A DNA stretch of 64,000 nt from Pseudomonas panipatensis (GCF_900099785.1 NZ_FNDS01000016.1:21661-85660); one strand, 5' to 3'. Positions 24,822-34,441 are shown, numbered from the stretch's first letter. Notes: generated from the letters alone by a model not told the origin. Translations and numbers: made by a program.

Positions 24822-26234
24822 TTACCTGGACTGCGCCGGTCCGCCCAGGGCCACCAGCAACGTCGCGCTGGCCTGCAGACGGCGGGTTTGCAGCGCTTGG
24901 CCGCGTAGTCGGGCGTTGAGCGCGGCAGTCTGCGCACTGATCACGTCCAGGTAGCTGACCGCACCGGCGCTGTAGCTATTCTGTGCCAATTGCAACGAGC
25001 GCTCGGCGGCGCGGCTGGCGTCGTCCTGGTCGCTGGCTTCGCGTTGCAGGTCGTACAGCTCGCCGAGCGGGTCTTGCACTTCGCGCAGGGCTTTGAGCAC
25101 GGTGGCCTTGTAATGGGCGCTGGCTTCCTCGAATTCGGCCTTGGCCTGTTTCTCCGCAGCGTCTCGCCGGCCGCCATCGAAGAGCGGCAGGCTGGCCATT
25201 GGGCCGAGCGCCCAGACCCGGTTTCCCGCGGCCAGCAGGCTGCCGCTGCCGGCGGTCTGGCCACCGATCAGTGCGGCCAAGTTCAGGTCCGGTAACCAGG
25301 CGGCACGGGCCACGCCTATGGCCGCGTTCGCAGCGAACAGGCGGCGCTCGGCGGCGGCGATGTCCGGTCGCCGTTGCAGCAGGCTGCTCGGTAGTTGCGC
25401 GGGAATGCCCGGCAGCGCCGGCAGTTCGGTGTTGTCGGCGATGTGGAAGCGTGTGAGGTCTTCGCCGAGCAGTTCAGCGATCGAGTGTTCCAGCAGATGC
25501 CGCTGCGCCAGCACTTCGTCGCGTTGCGCCTGGGCGTCGGCGAGCTGGTGGCTGGCGCGGGCCACGTCGAGTTCCGAGGCGATCCCGTTGGTGTAGCGCG
25601 TACGGGTCATCTCCAGGGCTTGCGTGTACGCCGCCAGGCTTTCGCCTAGGATCGATGCCTGGCGGTCGAGGCCGCGCAGGCCGAGGTACTGCAGGGCCAA
25701 CTGCCGCTGCAGGTCGAGGCGCGCGGCGGCGAGGTCGTCAGCACTGGCCTGGGCCTGGGCGTGGCCGGCCGCCGCGAGGTTTTTCAGGCGGCCCCAGAGG
25801 TCGAGGTCGAGGTCCAGTCCGACGGCGAGGCTGTCGCTGTCGTAGACGTCTTGTTGGCCGCTGCCGCGCAGTGGCCGATTGTCAGACTGGCGCTGGCGGC
25901 TGAACGCGCCGTTCAGGCCGCCTTGCGGCGCCCGCGCGGCGGCGATCCCGGCGGCGGCGGCGCGCGCCGCTTGGTAGTGGGCGAGGGCGGCCGCCAGCGT
26001 TGGGTTGGCGCGTGGCAGGGCCTGTTGCAACTCGTTCAGGTGAGGGTCGCCGAAGCGTCGCCACCAATCGCCGGGGCGGGCATCGCTCGGGCCGACGGGC
26101 AGCCAGTCGCCGTGGCTGTCGCTGAAGTGCCTGGGCAGGGCCGGCTGCGGCGGCTGGTAGGGCGGCGCCAGCGAGCAGGCGCCGAGGGTCAGCAGGGCGC
26201 TGAGCAGTAACGTGTGTTTAAGCCTGGCGTGCAT
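24822..26234 (-). CDS. RND efflux outer-membrane lipoprotein (NodT family)
   Basis: This 470-residue protein is the TolC-like exit duct. It has a lipoprotein signal with a lipobox (LTLGAC, Cys near residue 20), the PPYQPPQPALP linker and two repeats of the coiled-coil barrel domain (AQASADDLAAARLDLQRQLALQYLGLRGLDRQ; RPDIAAAERRLFAANAAIGVARAAWLPDL). ATG 26234 is chosen because it gives the signal start MHARLKHTLLLSALL; an upstream ATG at 26267 adds 11 residues. It is the last gene of the RND operon and overlaps the adaptor gene by 17 bases. An IS fragment abuts its 3' end. Confidence 0.88.
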   Translation of the reverse strand: MHARLKHTLLLSALLTLGACSLAPPYQPPQPALPRHFSDSHGDWLPVGPSDARPGDWWRRFGDPHLNELQQALPRANPTLAAALAHYQAARAAAAGIAAARAPQGGLNGAFSRQRQSDNRPLRGSGQQDVYDSDSLAVGLDLDLDLWGRLKNLAAAGHAQAQASADDLAAARLDLQRQLALQYLGLRGLDRQASILGESLAAYTQALEMTRTRYTNGIASELDVARASHQLADAQAQRDEVLAQRHLLEHSIAELLGEDLTRFHIADNTELPALPGIPAQLPSSLLQRRPDIAAAERRLFAANAAIGVARAAWLPDLNLAALIGGQTAGSGSLLAAGNRVWALGPMASLPLFDGGRRDAAEKQAKAEFEEASAHYKATVLKALREVQDPLGELYDLQREASDQDDASRAAERSLQLAQNSYSAGAVSYLDVISAQTAALNARLRGQALQTRRLQASATLLVALGGPAQSR

Positions 26235-27375
26235 GCTCGCCTCCGTCGCTCTCGCGCACCTCATCACCGTTGGCGAGTGAGTCGGGCGGATTGTCGATCA
26301 CCTGGTCGCTTGCCTTGAGGCCCTGGTCGATCTGCAGGCGGTCACCGAGGTCAAGGGCGATGTGGACCGCCTGCAGATGCACCCGGCCATGGCCATCGAG
26401 CAGGGCCACCTGGGTCCCCTTGGCGCGGAAGATCAGTGCGCTGGATGGAATGCTCAGGCGTGCCTCATCCTTGGGCAAGGGTAGGTGCGCCTCGGCATAG
26501 TCGCCTGGCAGCAAGGCAGCGTCCGGATTGGCAACGTCGAATTCGGCGAGCAGGCTGCCCGAGCGCGAGTCGACTGCGGTGGAGCTGCCGCTGTAGCGGG
26601 CATGGAATAGCCGCCCTGGGTGCTCCGGCACGCTGAAAGATACCTCCAGGCCGGGGCGGATGGCGCTGGCATAGTTCTGCGGCACCGGCACATAGAGGCG
26701 CAATCGGCGGGTGTCGGCGACTCGGAACAGTTCTGCGCCGCTGGCGCTGTCGGCCTGGATGAGTTCTCCAACGTCGGTGTGGCGTGCGGTGAGCACGCCG
26801 TCGAAGGGCGCTTGCAGGGTCTTGTAGGCCTCCAGTGATTCTAGCCGCGCGCAGTCGGCTTCGGCGGCGGCGACGTTGGCGCGCGCGGCCTCGGCGTTGG
26901 CCTGTTTCTCGTCGGCTTCCTGGCGCGCCACCGAGTGACTGGCCAACAGGTTCTGCCAGCGCACCGCGGTGGTCTGCGCCAGGTGCGCATTGGCGCGGGC
27001 CTGTTGCAGGCGCGCGCGGGCTTGCTGCAGTTGTTGGTCGAGGTCGGGCGTATCGATGACTGCCAGCACCTGTCCGGTTTTCACGCTAGCGCCGATATCA
27101 CTGTGCCAGGCCTTCAGGTAGCCGCTGACCCGGGCGTGGATGGCGGCTTCCTGCCAGGCCTCCAGGTGCGCCGGCAGGTTCAGGTCGTTGGCCTGGCCTG
27201 CGGCGGCCGGGTGGAAGGTGCGTACCACCGGCAGCGCCTCGGCTTCGGTCCACTTGGCGACCGCATGGGCGTGCCCGGCGCGAAGGGCCAGCCCGCCGCC
27301 GACCAGGACGGCGAGCAGCCCGAGGCTCAGGCTGCCGATCAGGAGCGTGCGGGGGCGGGGACGTTCAATGGGCAT
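26218..27375 (-). CDS. RND efflux periplasmic adaptor (membrane fusion protein)
   Basis: This 385-residue protein has an N-terminal membrane anchor (RTLLIGSLSLGLLAVLVGGGLAL), a lipoyl/barrel-sandwich domain (ALPVVRTFHPA...; GYLKAWHSDIGASVKTGQVLAVIDTPDLDQQ), a helical hairpin, and a beta-barrel with ELFRVADTRRLRLYVPVPQNYA. It bridges the pump and the outer-membrane channel. It overlaps the permease gene end by 11 bases, showing a coupled operon. The adaptor has no histidine-rich metal-binding extension. Confidence 0.9.
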   Translation of the reverse strand: MPIERPRPRTLLIGSLSLGLLAVLVGGGLALRAGHAHAVAKWTEAEALPVVRTFHPAAAGQANDLNLPAHLEAWQEAAIHARVSGYLKAWHSDIGASVKTGQVLAVIDTPDLDQQLQQARARLQQARANAHLAQTTAVRWQNLLASHSVARQEADEKQANAEAARANVAAAEADCARLESLEAYKTLQAPFDGVLTARHTDVGELIQADSASGAELFRVADTRRLRLYVPVPQNYASAIRPGLEVSFSVPEHPGRLFHARYSGSSTAVDSRSGSLLAEFDVANPDAALLPGDYAEAHLPLPKDEARLSIPSSALIFRAKGTQVALLDGHGRVHLQAVHIALDLGDRLQIDQGLKASDQVIDNPPDSLANGDEVRESDGGEHARQA

Positions 27376-30300
27376 TGCGGACTACTCCAGCAGCAACAAG
27401 GGGATGGCGGCGGTGCACCATGCTGAACACCACCGGGACGAAAATCAGCGTGGCCAGAGTGGCCGCCAGCAGGCCGCCGATCACCGCGCGGCCGAGCGGC
27501 GCGTTCTGCTCGCCGGACAGCGCCAGCGGCAGCATGCCGATGATCATCGCCAGGGCGGTCATGCAAACCGGGCGGAAGCGGGTGAAACCGGCCTCCAGGG
27601 CAGCCTTGAGGGCGTCGCCGTGCTCGGCCAGGCGCTCGCGGCAGAAGCTCACCACCAGGATCGAGTTGGCCGTGGCTACGCCCATACAGAGGATCGCCCC
27701 GGTCAACGCCGGCACCGACAGGCTGGTGCCACTGAGGAAGAGCATCCAGACGATGCCGGCCAGGCCGGCGGGCAGGGCGGTGATGATCACGAAGGGGTCG
27801 AGCCAGGATTGGAAGTTCACCACGATCAGCAGGTAGATCAGCAGCACCGCGCCGGCGAGACCGAAGAGCAGGCCGCCGAAGGCTTCGTGCAGGGCGTCAA
27901 TCTGACCGTGCAGGCTTACGCTGGCGCCTTTCGGCCTCTGGCTGGCGAGTTGCTCGATGACCTTTTGCATATCCTTCGCCACACCGCCGAGGTCGCGGCC
28001 CTGGACGTTGGCATAGAGGTCTAGGGTCGGTTCGATGTTGTAGTGGCTGACCACGGCCGCGCTCGGCACCCGCTGGATGCGCGCCAGGCCACCGAGAATC
28101 TGCGCCTGGCCGCCTGCGCCGGTGACCGGAAGGGTTTCCAGCGCGGGCAGGCTGTCCAGGCGGTATTGCGGGGTGGCCGCTACCACGCCGTAGGACACGC
28201 CATTCTTCGGGTTGAGCCAGAACACCGGGGCCACCTGTGAGCTGCCGGCGAGGGAGGCGACCATGCTGTTGGTGACGTCGCGTTCTGTGACGCCCAGTCC
28301 GTCGGCGCGGCGCCGGTCGACGCTGACGCGCAGGGCCGGGTAACCGGTGGATTGCTGGATGCGCAGGTCGGCGATGCCCGACACATGGCGCAGGCGGCGT
28401 TGCAGTTCGACGGCGTAGGCACGGTTGGCCTGCTCGTCCGGTCCGCTGATGCGGACGTCCAGCGGCGCCGGCGCGCCGAAATTGAGTATCTGGCTGCTGA
28501 TGTCGCCGGGGAGGAAGGCGAACTGGCTGCCGGGGAAGCGTTGCGGTAGCACTTCGCGCAGGCGCTTGACGTAGTCGGCGCTGGGCGCGTGGCCGGGCTT
28601 GAGGGCGATCTGGATGTCACCGTCCTGCGGGCCGATGGTGCCGCTGTTGCTGTAGGCCACGTCGATGCCACTGAGCGGGATGCCGATGTTGTCCAGCAGC
28701 ACCTCGCGCTCGCCGGCCGGGATCACCTCGCGGATCGCTGCCTCGATGCGGTCGAACTGTGCTGCGCTTTCCTCGATGCGCGTGCCCAGCGGCAGGCGCA
28801 CGTGCAGGGCGATGGCCTCAGCGTCGGTGGCCGGGAAGAAGTCCTCGCCGAGGGTCGGCAGCAGCAGGAAGCTGGCCAGCACGCAGCCGAGGAAGCCGGC
28901 GATGAACTGACGGCGGTTGGCCAGGGCCAGGCCGAGCAGGCGGTGATAGCTGTCGCGAACCTGAGAGAAGCCATGTTCGAAGCGCTGCTGGATTATGACT
29001 AAGGGTGCGCTCCACGAATGCCTGGTATCGCCCTGATCGCCCTCGTGATGGTTCAGGTAGGCGTCTTCCGGGTGGCGTCCGCTGCCACCTTCGGCGTGGT
29101 GTGGCTTGAGCAGGTACAGCGCGAGGGTCGGCACCAGGGTGCGGGAAAGCAGGAAGGAGCTGCCCATGGCGAAGATCACCGCCAGCGCCATCGGCCGGAA
29201 CAGGTAGCCGGCGATGCCCTGGAGCATGAACATCGGCACGAAGACGATGCAGATGCACAGCAGCGAGACGAACGCCGGGCCGACGATCTGTCGGGCGCCG
29301 TCGAGGATCGCCGTGCGCACGTCCTTGCCCTGCTCCAGGTGCCAGTTGATGTTCTCGATGGTCACCGTGGCGTCGTCCACCAGGATGCCCACTGCCAGCG
29401 CCAGTCCGCCGAGGGTCATGACATTGAGGGTCTGGCCGCTGGCAGCGAGCAGGGCGATGGCCGCGAGCACAGCCAGGGGGATGGAGGCGGCGATGATCAG
29501 GGTAGAACGCCAACTGCCGAGGAACAGCAGGATCATCGCGCTGGTCAGCAGCGCGGCGATGATGCCCTCGCGGGCGACGCTGCCCACCGACTGGCGGACG
29601 AACACCGAGGCGTCGCCGAGCAGCGAGGTCTTCAGCGCCGGCGGCAGGGTCTCGCCGATGCGCGGCAGCATGTGGCGAATGTCGTCGATGATGGACAGGG
29701 TGGACACCTGGCCGTTTTTCAGTGCCGGCATCAGCACCGCGCGCTGGCCATCCACCCGTACCACGTTGGTCTGCGGCGGCGAGCCATCGCGAACGTGGGC
29801 GACCTGGCCGATGGTGATCACGGCGCCGTCGACGGTCTTGATCGGCAGTGCGTTGAGTTCGTCGATGGCGCTCGGGCTGTTGTTCAGCAGCACCGTGTAC
29901 TCGCGTTGGCCGAGCTTGGCGGTGCCCACCGGAATGATCTGGTTCTGCGCCGCCAGGGCGTTGCCGACGTCCTGCGCGGACAGGCCCTTGGCCGCCAGCG
30001 CCTGGGGATCGAGGTCCAGGGTGATCTGCCGCTGCCTACCGCCCATCGGCGTGGGCAGCGCCAGGCCGGCAATGGCGGTCAGCGGCAGGCGGATGTTGTT
30101 CTGCACCAGGTCGCGAATCTTCGCTTCCGATAGGCCCTGGCCGGAGAAGGCCAGTTGCAGGATCGGCACCGTGGAGGCGCTATAGTTGAGGATCAGCGGC
30201 GGGGTGATGCCCGGCGGCATCTGCTTCAGCACGGTCTGCGAAACCGCAGTGACCTGGGCGTTGGCGGTGCGGATATCGACGCCCGGCTGGAAAAAGATCT

Positions 30301-30580
30301 TCACAACGCCGATACCGCGTAGTGACTGCGACTCGATGTGTTCGATGTCGTTGACCGTGGTGCTCAGTGATCGTTCGTAGGTAAAGAGCACCCTGCCGGC
30401 CATGTCTTCCGGGCCCAGGCCGTTGTATTGCCAGACGGCGGCGATCACCGGGATACCGATTTCAGGAAAAACGTCGGTGGGCGTGCGCAAGGCCGCCAGC
30501 GGTCCGACGATGCAGATCAGCAACGCCAGGACGGCGAAGGTATAAGGCTTGTCCAGTGCGGTTCGTACCAGTCCGAGCAT
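27365..30580 (-). CDS. RND efflux permease
   Basis: This 1071-residue inner-membrane pump has the RND layout of two halves each with one plus five helices and large periplasmic loops. Marker residues include PTDVFPEIGIPVIAAVWQYNGLGPEDM near residue 35, GILVDDATVTIENI near residue 405 with the proton-relay aspartates, and a long cytoplasmic loop rich in histidine (KPHHAEGGSGRHPEDAYLNHHEGDQGDTRH). It lacks the metal-relay signature that marks heavy-metal (HME) pumps clearly, so substrates may be organic. Its promoter region is shared with the divergent lipoprotein genes and the duplicated 31-nt block, suggesting control by the nearby two-component system. Confidence 0.9.
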   Translation of the reverse strand: MLGLVRTALDKPYTFAVLALLICIVGPLAALRTPTDVFPEIGIPVIAAVWQYNGLGPEDMAGRVLFTYERSLSTTVNDIEHIESQSLRGIGVVKIFFQPGVDIRTANAQVTAVSQTVLKQMPPGITPPLILNYSASTVPILQLAFSGQGLSEAKIRDLVQNNIRLPLTAIAGLALPTPMGGRQRQITLDLDPQALAAKGLSAQDVGNALAAQNQIIPVGTAKLGQREYTVLLNNSPSAIDELNALPIKTVDGAVITIGQVAHVRDGSPPQTNVVRVDGQRAVLMPALKNGQVSTLSIIDDIRHMLPRIGETLPPALKTSLLGDASVFVRQSVGSVAREGIIAALLTSAMILLFLGSWRSTLIIAASIPLAVLAAIALLAASGQTLNVMTLGGLALAVGILVDDATVTIENINWHLEQGKDVRTAILDGARQIVGPAFVSLLCICIVFVPMFMLQGIAGYLFRPMALAVIFAMGSSFLLSRTLVPTLALYLLKPHHAEGGSGRHPEDAYLNHHEGDQGDTRHSWSAPLVIIQQRFEHGFSQVRDSYHRLLGLALANRRQFIAGFLGCVLASFLLLPTLGEDFFPATDAEAIALHVRLPLGTRIEESAAQFDRIEAAIREVIPAGEREVLLDNIGIPLSGIDVAYSNSGTIGPQDGDIQIALKPGHAPSADYVKRLREVLPQRFPGSQFAFLPGDISSQILNFGAPAPLDVRISGPDEQANRAYAVELQRRLRHVSGIADLRIQQSTGYPALRVSVDRRRADGLGVTERDVTNSMVASLAGSSQVAPVFWLNPKNGVSYGVVAATPQYRLDSLPALETLPVTGAGGQAQILGGLARIQRVPSAAVVSHYNIEPTLDLYANVQGRDLGGVAKDMQKVIEQLASQRPKGASVSLHGQIDALHEAFGGLLFGLAGAVLLIYLLIVVNFQSWLDPFVIITALPAGLAGIVWMLFLSGTSLSVPALTGAILCMGVATANSILVVSFCRERLAEHGDALKAALEAGFTRFRPVCMTALAMIIGMLPLALSGEQNAPLGRAVIGGLLAATLATLIFVPVVFSMVHRRHPLVAAGVVRNAH

Positions 30581-30601
30581 GCGCGGGACCTCTTCGGTAG
30601 A

Positions 30602-30712
30602 GTCAATAAACCGTTCTAGTCTGCGGCTTTTCGCCTAAAAGAGGGCCTCGCTGCGGATGAAGGTTTTTTCACCGATCGACTAAAGATTTCTTCATTGGGT
30701 TTCATTTGTCCG
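30602..30712 (+). promoter_or_regulatory. duplicated promoter block before the first lipoprotein (X copy)
   Basis: This 110-base block aligns with 39490-39600. The last 31 bases (30682-30712) differ at one position: AAAGATTTCTTCAT, T or G, GGGTTTCATTTGTCCG. TTTCTTCATTG and GTTTCATTTG within it read as a direct repeat about 11 bases apart, the pattern bound by OmpR-family dimers. It lies between the RND pump (-) and lipoprotein 1 (+). Confidence 0.6.
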
Positions 30713-30792
30713 GCGTCACCTTGCACGCCACCCTGCACCTCGATCCGGCGGTACGCGCCGGTGAAAATCCCTTTAGCCAGCGAGGTGGCCCG

Positions 30793-31203
30793 ATGTCCCG
30801 CAAGCCTTTGTTGATCTTGCCCGTTCTATCTCTGTTTGCCGTCTTGGCCGGCTGTGCCGGTCCGATCCCTCGCGCCAATCCCAGTCAGGCATTAGTACGC
30901 CTGGGCGCGCAGTCACCAGACCAATTGGTCGCAGAATCCCAGGATGGAAAAGCGCCGGCGGATGTTCGCTACTTCGAATTGGCGAGTGGAGCGCACGACC
31001 TTCAGGTGCAATTGGATAAAAGCGGAGACGACGAGCCCGACCAGTCCATCTGCCATGCCACCCTGCATTACGACGGCTTCCATGCTGGCGAGCAGTACAT
31101 GTTGCAAGAAAGCAGCCTAGGCAAGGCGCTGCGCCTGGATCTGTACGATGCCCAGGGCAATGCATTGGCGCCGACCGCGGCTTTCCACTGCTTCCCCAGC
31201 TGA
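30793..31203 (+). CDS. small lipoprotein, paralogue 1
   Basis: This 136-residue protein has a lipoprotein signal (MSRKPLLILPVLSLFAVLAGC, lipobox LAGC) followed by AGPIPRANPSQALVRLGAQS and a single domain with YFELASGAHDLQVQLD and CHATLHYDGFHAGEQYMLQESSLGKALRLDLYDAQGNAL. It belongs with the proteins at 31309 and 39702, which share the GxHDLxVQL core and a paired Cys (CHATL...HCFPS). The function is unknown; an outer-membrane or periplasmic sensor/chaperone role beside two-component systems is possible. The domain looks like a small all-beta fold. Confidence 0.8.
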   Translation: MSRKPLLILPVLSLFAVLAGCAGPIPRANPSQALVRLGAQSPDQLVAESQDGKAPADVRYFELASGAHDLQVQLDKSGDDEPDQSICHATLHYDGFHAGEQYMLQESSLGKALRLDLYDAQGNALAPTAAFHCFPS

Positions 31204-31223
31204 ACACTCAATATCATGAGTTC

Positions 31224-31257
31224 AACGGCCGCAGCGTGTTTTGACGCTGCGGCCGTT
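31224..31257 (+). terminator. 14-bp stem terminator between lipoprotein genes
   Basis: AACGGCCGCAGCGT (31224-31237), loop GTTTTG, ACGCTGCGGCCGTT (31244-31257) form a perfect 14-bp stem followed by TGCCTTT. It follows lipoprotein 1 and should block most read-through into lipoprotein 2, so the second gene probably needs its own promoter. Confidence 0.65.
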
Positions 31258-31308
31258 TGCCTTTCGGAGTACCCACCGTTGCGCCTCTACCGAGAAGGAA
31301 ACCTGAAG

Positions 31309-31713
31309 ATGCGAGCATCTAGACTGCGACTATCTGGCCTTGGGATGCTGGCTCTAATCGCTGGTTGTGCCGGTCCAATGCCCCAGCCCGATCCGTCCAA
31401 GGCTTGGGTGAGTCTTGAGGAAGAAATCCAGGATGTAATGCTGGCGGACAAGCTGGATGGCAATAGCCTGCCCGATGGCCGCTACTTCGAGATTCCGCCC
31501 GGCAGCCACGATCTGCAGGTTCAGTTGCACGTGGATAACAATGACTCTGCACCAGTCCTCTGTGATGCCAAATTGCACTATGCGGGCTTCGTCGCTGGCG
31601 GACATTACAGCTTGAAGGAAAGCCATTTGGGGGCGGAGTACCGCGTGCGGCTTCATGACGCCTCGGGCAAGCAGCTAGCGGCGACCGATGTTTTCTATTG
31701 CGTCCCCGGCTGA
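31309..31713 (+). CDS. small lipoprotein, paralogue 2
   Basis: This 134-residue protein has a lipobox (LALIAGC), then AGPMPQPDPSKAWVSLEEEI, then the common core: YFEIPPGSHDLQVQLHVDNND, CDAKLHYAGFVAGGHYSLKESHLGAEYRVRLHD, ending YCVPG. It is closer to the paralogue at 39702 than to its neighbour (shared AWVSL, DKLDGNSLPDGRYFE against EKLDGMNLSDGRFFE). ATG 31309 is chosen for the lipoprotein signal. It lies 51 bases after the terminator. Confidence 0.8.
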   Translation: MRASRLRLSGLGMLALIAGCAGPMPQPDPSKAWVSLEEEIQDVMLADKLDGNSLPDGRYFEIPPGSHDLQVQLHVDNNDSAPVLCDAKLHYAGFVAGGHYSLKESHLGAEYRVRLHDASGKQLAATDVFYCVPG

Positions 31714-32243
31714 GGCTGTCGCGATTGGGCTGAATCCCTGCCAGAGGGGCAGCTATTTATCTGAACCCGTCGAGCCCGCCTGGCGTCATGTTGAACTGCT
31801 GATCGATAGCCGGGATTGCTTTCCGCTCCGGGCTGGAACCGAGCGAGGTGCGCCCGCGGCGTCCAACCAACTGCTCGCCAGGCCGGCCCCCTGATGCGTC
31901 GGTGCCATCACTTCAAGCCAGGTTTTCAGTCGCCCCCCCCTCCGGACTCACCGGCAAGCGGATTTCTCAGGGGCCATTCACCAGGTCTCCGGCAGGCAAA
32001 TGCGTACTTCTCTCGACTGATTGATCCCGTTGCGGGTTCGCAGGGTTTCCTGCTCATGTCTTATTGGAGGTGAAGGGGCTCACACACCTGCCAGCTATTC
32101 GATGCCGCTCATTCGGTGAGTCGGGCGCGCGAAGCGAGGTTTAGTCGATTACGGCTGTGAGCCCGTTCACCCAGACGTTCATGTTAAGGCCTGCGCATAC
32201 CGGGTTGCTGAGTGGTCGCATTGAACCTGCCCCATTGCTCCCT
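31714..32243. other. gap without a recognised gene
   Basis: About 530 bases after lipoprotein 2. A short frame at about 31750-31894 reads HVELLIDSRDCFPLRAGTERG but has no matching start or ribosome site. I see no gene that I can support; in the related module this position holds a regulator (40194-40838), which is missing here. Confidence 0.5.
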
Positions 32244-33632
32244 TCAGTCAAGTGATGAGCCGGGGTGGCAGTAGATACTGAAGCATGCTCCGCCAAGCAG
32301 GCTCTTGCCGAGCTGGTAAGGGTAACCGTGCAGGTTGAGAATGGCCGAGACGATCGAGAGGCCGAGGCCGAAGCCGCTTTGGGCAACTCCCTGACGGCCC
32401 CGAAATAGGCGTTGGAACACCGCCTGGCGTTCTTCCAGAGGCACACCTGGTCCGGAGTCCAGCACCTCGATGCAACAAAAGCCGTTGCGTTCGGTGGCAC
32501 GCAGTACAATGTGGCCGCCCTCGGGAGTGAACTTGATTGCATTGCCCAGCAGATTGCCGAAGGCCTCGAAAAGCAGAGCGCGATCTCCTCTGAATCCAGG
32601 TAATTGTTCTACGCACTCCAGGGTCAGCGATTGCCTGCGCTCCTCGGCCAGCGGCAGGTAGAATTCGTGCAACTCGCGTAGCAAAGGCAGCGGCTGCAGA
32701 TCATCGAAGGAAGAGCGCCGTCGGTGATCTTCCAGTTCGGAAATGCGCAGCAGGGCGTGAAAGCGCAGCATCAGCGAGTCGGTCTCGCCGATGATCCGTT
32801 CAAGCTGGGTAGACTGTGGCGGCGAGTCTATCTGCTGCTGAAGGCGATGCAGCTGCGTGCGCAGGTGGGTGAGTGGCGTGCGCAGGTCGTGGGCGATGCT
32901 GTCGCAGACACCTTTGACTTCCTGCATCAGTTGCACGATGCGGTCGAGCATCCCGTTGACGATGGCCGCCAGCATGTCCAACTCATCACGCCGTTGAGAT
33001 AGCGGGAGGCGCCGCTCCAGGTCGCCGGCGATTATAGCCGCAGCGCAGCGCTGGATCCTTTGGATGCGTCGTTGCGGGCGGCGACGCAGCAGGTGCCAGC
33101 CGATGATGCCAGGTATCAGGGTCAGGGAAATACCCCACAGCAGCGCATGGAGGATGATTCGAGTGACGGCACTGAGTGAGCCGTTGTCGCGCACCAGCAC
33201 CAGTAGGCGTCCATTGTCCGCATGGACCAGAAGGGCATAGCAACTGCTTCGTAGTTGGCTCCCGTCGATCATGCGATCGCAACGCTTCAGACGGTGCACC
33301 TGGCCGTCACGCTTGAGATTGAGAGGGATGTGGTGGATCTTGCCGCTGATGGGCAGACCATTGCGATCGAACAGCCCGTAGGCGTCATTGACTCGCTCGT
33401 CGAACACCTGACCAGTGCTCAGCGCGGCGTCCAACTTGTCGCCTTCGAAACGAGAGAACAGGTTCGCTCGCGAGATCAGCGAATGCGCCGAGAGGCTGTC
33501 CAGGGAACTAGATACCTCCCAGTAGAGGATGCCCATCAGCAAGCTGCCCCAGGCAATGAAAAGAAAACTGTACAGTGCGAGCAACCGGCTGCTCGATGAT
33601 CGCCATCCCTCAGACGGATTCGGCAAGGACAT
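32244..33632 (-). CDS. sensor histidine kinase, module X
   Basis: This 462-residue kinase has an N-terminal helix (SSSRLLALYSFLFIAWGSLLMGILYW), a periplasmic sensor of about 130 residues with two Cys (KRCDRM and SSCYALL), a second helix, a HAMP linker, and the kinase core: phospho-His in CDSIAHDLRTPLTHL, N box LLGNAIKFTPEG, G1 DSGPGVP and G2 GFGLGLSIVS. It is a close paralogue of the kinase at 40845 (same length). It overlaps the regulator gene by 23 bases. The signal is unknown; the paired Cys suggest a redox or metal-sensitive disulfide. Confidence 0.9.
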   Translation of the reverse strand: MSLPNPSEGWRSSSSRLLALYSFLFIAWGSLLMGILYWEVSSSLDSLSAHSLISRANLFSRFEGDKLDAALSTGQVFDERVNDAYGLFDRNGLPISGKIHHIPLNLKRDGQVHRLKRCDRMIDGSQLRSSCYALLVHADNGRLLVLVRDNGSLSAVTRIILHALLWGISLTLIPGIIGWHLLRRRPQRRIQRIQRCAAAIIAGDLERRLPLSQRRDELDMLAAIVNGMLDRIVQLMQEVKGVCDSIAHDLRTPLTHLRTQLHRLQQQIDSPPQSTQLERIIGETDSLMLRFHALLRISELEDHRRRSSFDDLQPLPLLRELHEFYLPLAEERRQSLTLECVEQLPGFRGDRALLFEAFGNLLGNAIKFTPEGGHIVLRATERNGFCCIEVLDSGPGVPLEERQAVFQRLFRGRQGVAQSGFGLGLSIVSAILNLHGYPYQLGKSLLGGACFSIYCHPGSSLD

Positions 33633-34365
33633 ACCCGACTCCTCTCACTGTCCTGAACAGAGGTCTCAGCCCCGGCTGGTCGATCTTTTTGCGCAGGCGA
33701 CCGATGTGCACGTCGATGAGGTTTGTGCCGGGGGTGAGGTGGTAGCCCCAGACTTCTTCGAAAATCATCAACCGCGACAGCACCTGGCCGACGTTGCGCA
33801 TGAGGAACTCCAGTAGTTTGTACTCGGTGGGTAGAAGCTCGAGTAGCTGGCCGTTACGCCGGGCCTCATGTTTGATCAGGTCGAGTTCCAGGTCGGCGAC
33901 GCGCAGTATGGTGTCCGCCGTGTCCACCTGCTGCTGGCGGCGCAGCAGGACCTCGACCCGGGCGGCCATCTCGTCCGGTGCGAAGGGCTTGGTCAGGTAG
34001 TCGTTGCCGCCGGCGCGCAGGCCGCGGATGCGTTCGTCGACATCGGATAGGGCGCTGATTATCAGTACCGGAGTGGTGATGCCCAGGGTGCGTAGCGTAG
34101 TGACGATGGCCAGACCATCGAATTCCGGCAGCATGCGGTCCAGCGTAATTACGTCATAGCTGCCGTTGGCAGCCCTAAGCAGGCCCTCGCGGCCGTTACG
34201 CACCCATTCCACGTCAAGGCCGTGGCATTGCAGCTCAGTAAGGATTTCCTGCCCGATGATCTCATCGTCTTCGATCGTCAGGACACGTCGCCCTGCTGGC
34301 TCCGCTTGGTGCAATTGCCTGCTCTGCGGTGAGCGCACTTGATCCGACCTTGAGGTTCTTTTCAT
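33610..34365 (-). CDS. OmpR-family response regulator, module X
   Basis: This 251-residue regulator has a receiver (RVLTIEDDE; phospho-Asp in VITLDRMLPEFDG; switch Lys in NDYLTKPFAPDE) and a winged-helix domain ending NLIDVHIGRLRKKIDQPGLRPLFRTVRGVGYVL. A 27-residue basic N-terminal extension precedes the receiver. It matches the module Y regulator (42211) nearly residue for residue across the receiver. The kinase follows in the same transcript. It is the most likely binder of the 31-nt direct-repeat block before the lipoprotein genes. Confidence 0.9.
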   Translation of the reverse strand: MKRTSRSDQVRSPQSRQLHQAEPAGRRVLTIEDDEIIGQEILTELQCHGLDVEWVRNGREGLLRAANGSYDVITLDRMLPEFDGLAIVTTLRTLGITTPVLIISALSDVDERIRGLRAGGNDYLTKPFAPDEMAARVEVLLRRQQQVDTADTILRVADLELDLIKHEARRNGQLLELLPTEYKLLEFLMRNVGQVLSRLMIFEEVWGYHLTPGTNLIDVHIGRLRKKIDQPGLRPLFRTVRGVGYVLAESV

Positions 34366-34441
34366 TTTCGCGGTAGACGCCAGTTCTTTGATGGGGCGCG
34401 GAAGCGGGTGCAGGGGATGCCCTTTTCAATATGTCCTGACA

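Noticed and set aside
27365..30580. Heavy-metal (CusA/CzcA) assignment of the RND pump
   Set aside because: The histidine-rich cytoplasmic loop suggests metal, but the transmembrane metal relay signature was not clearly seen, so only a general RND label is given.
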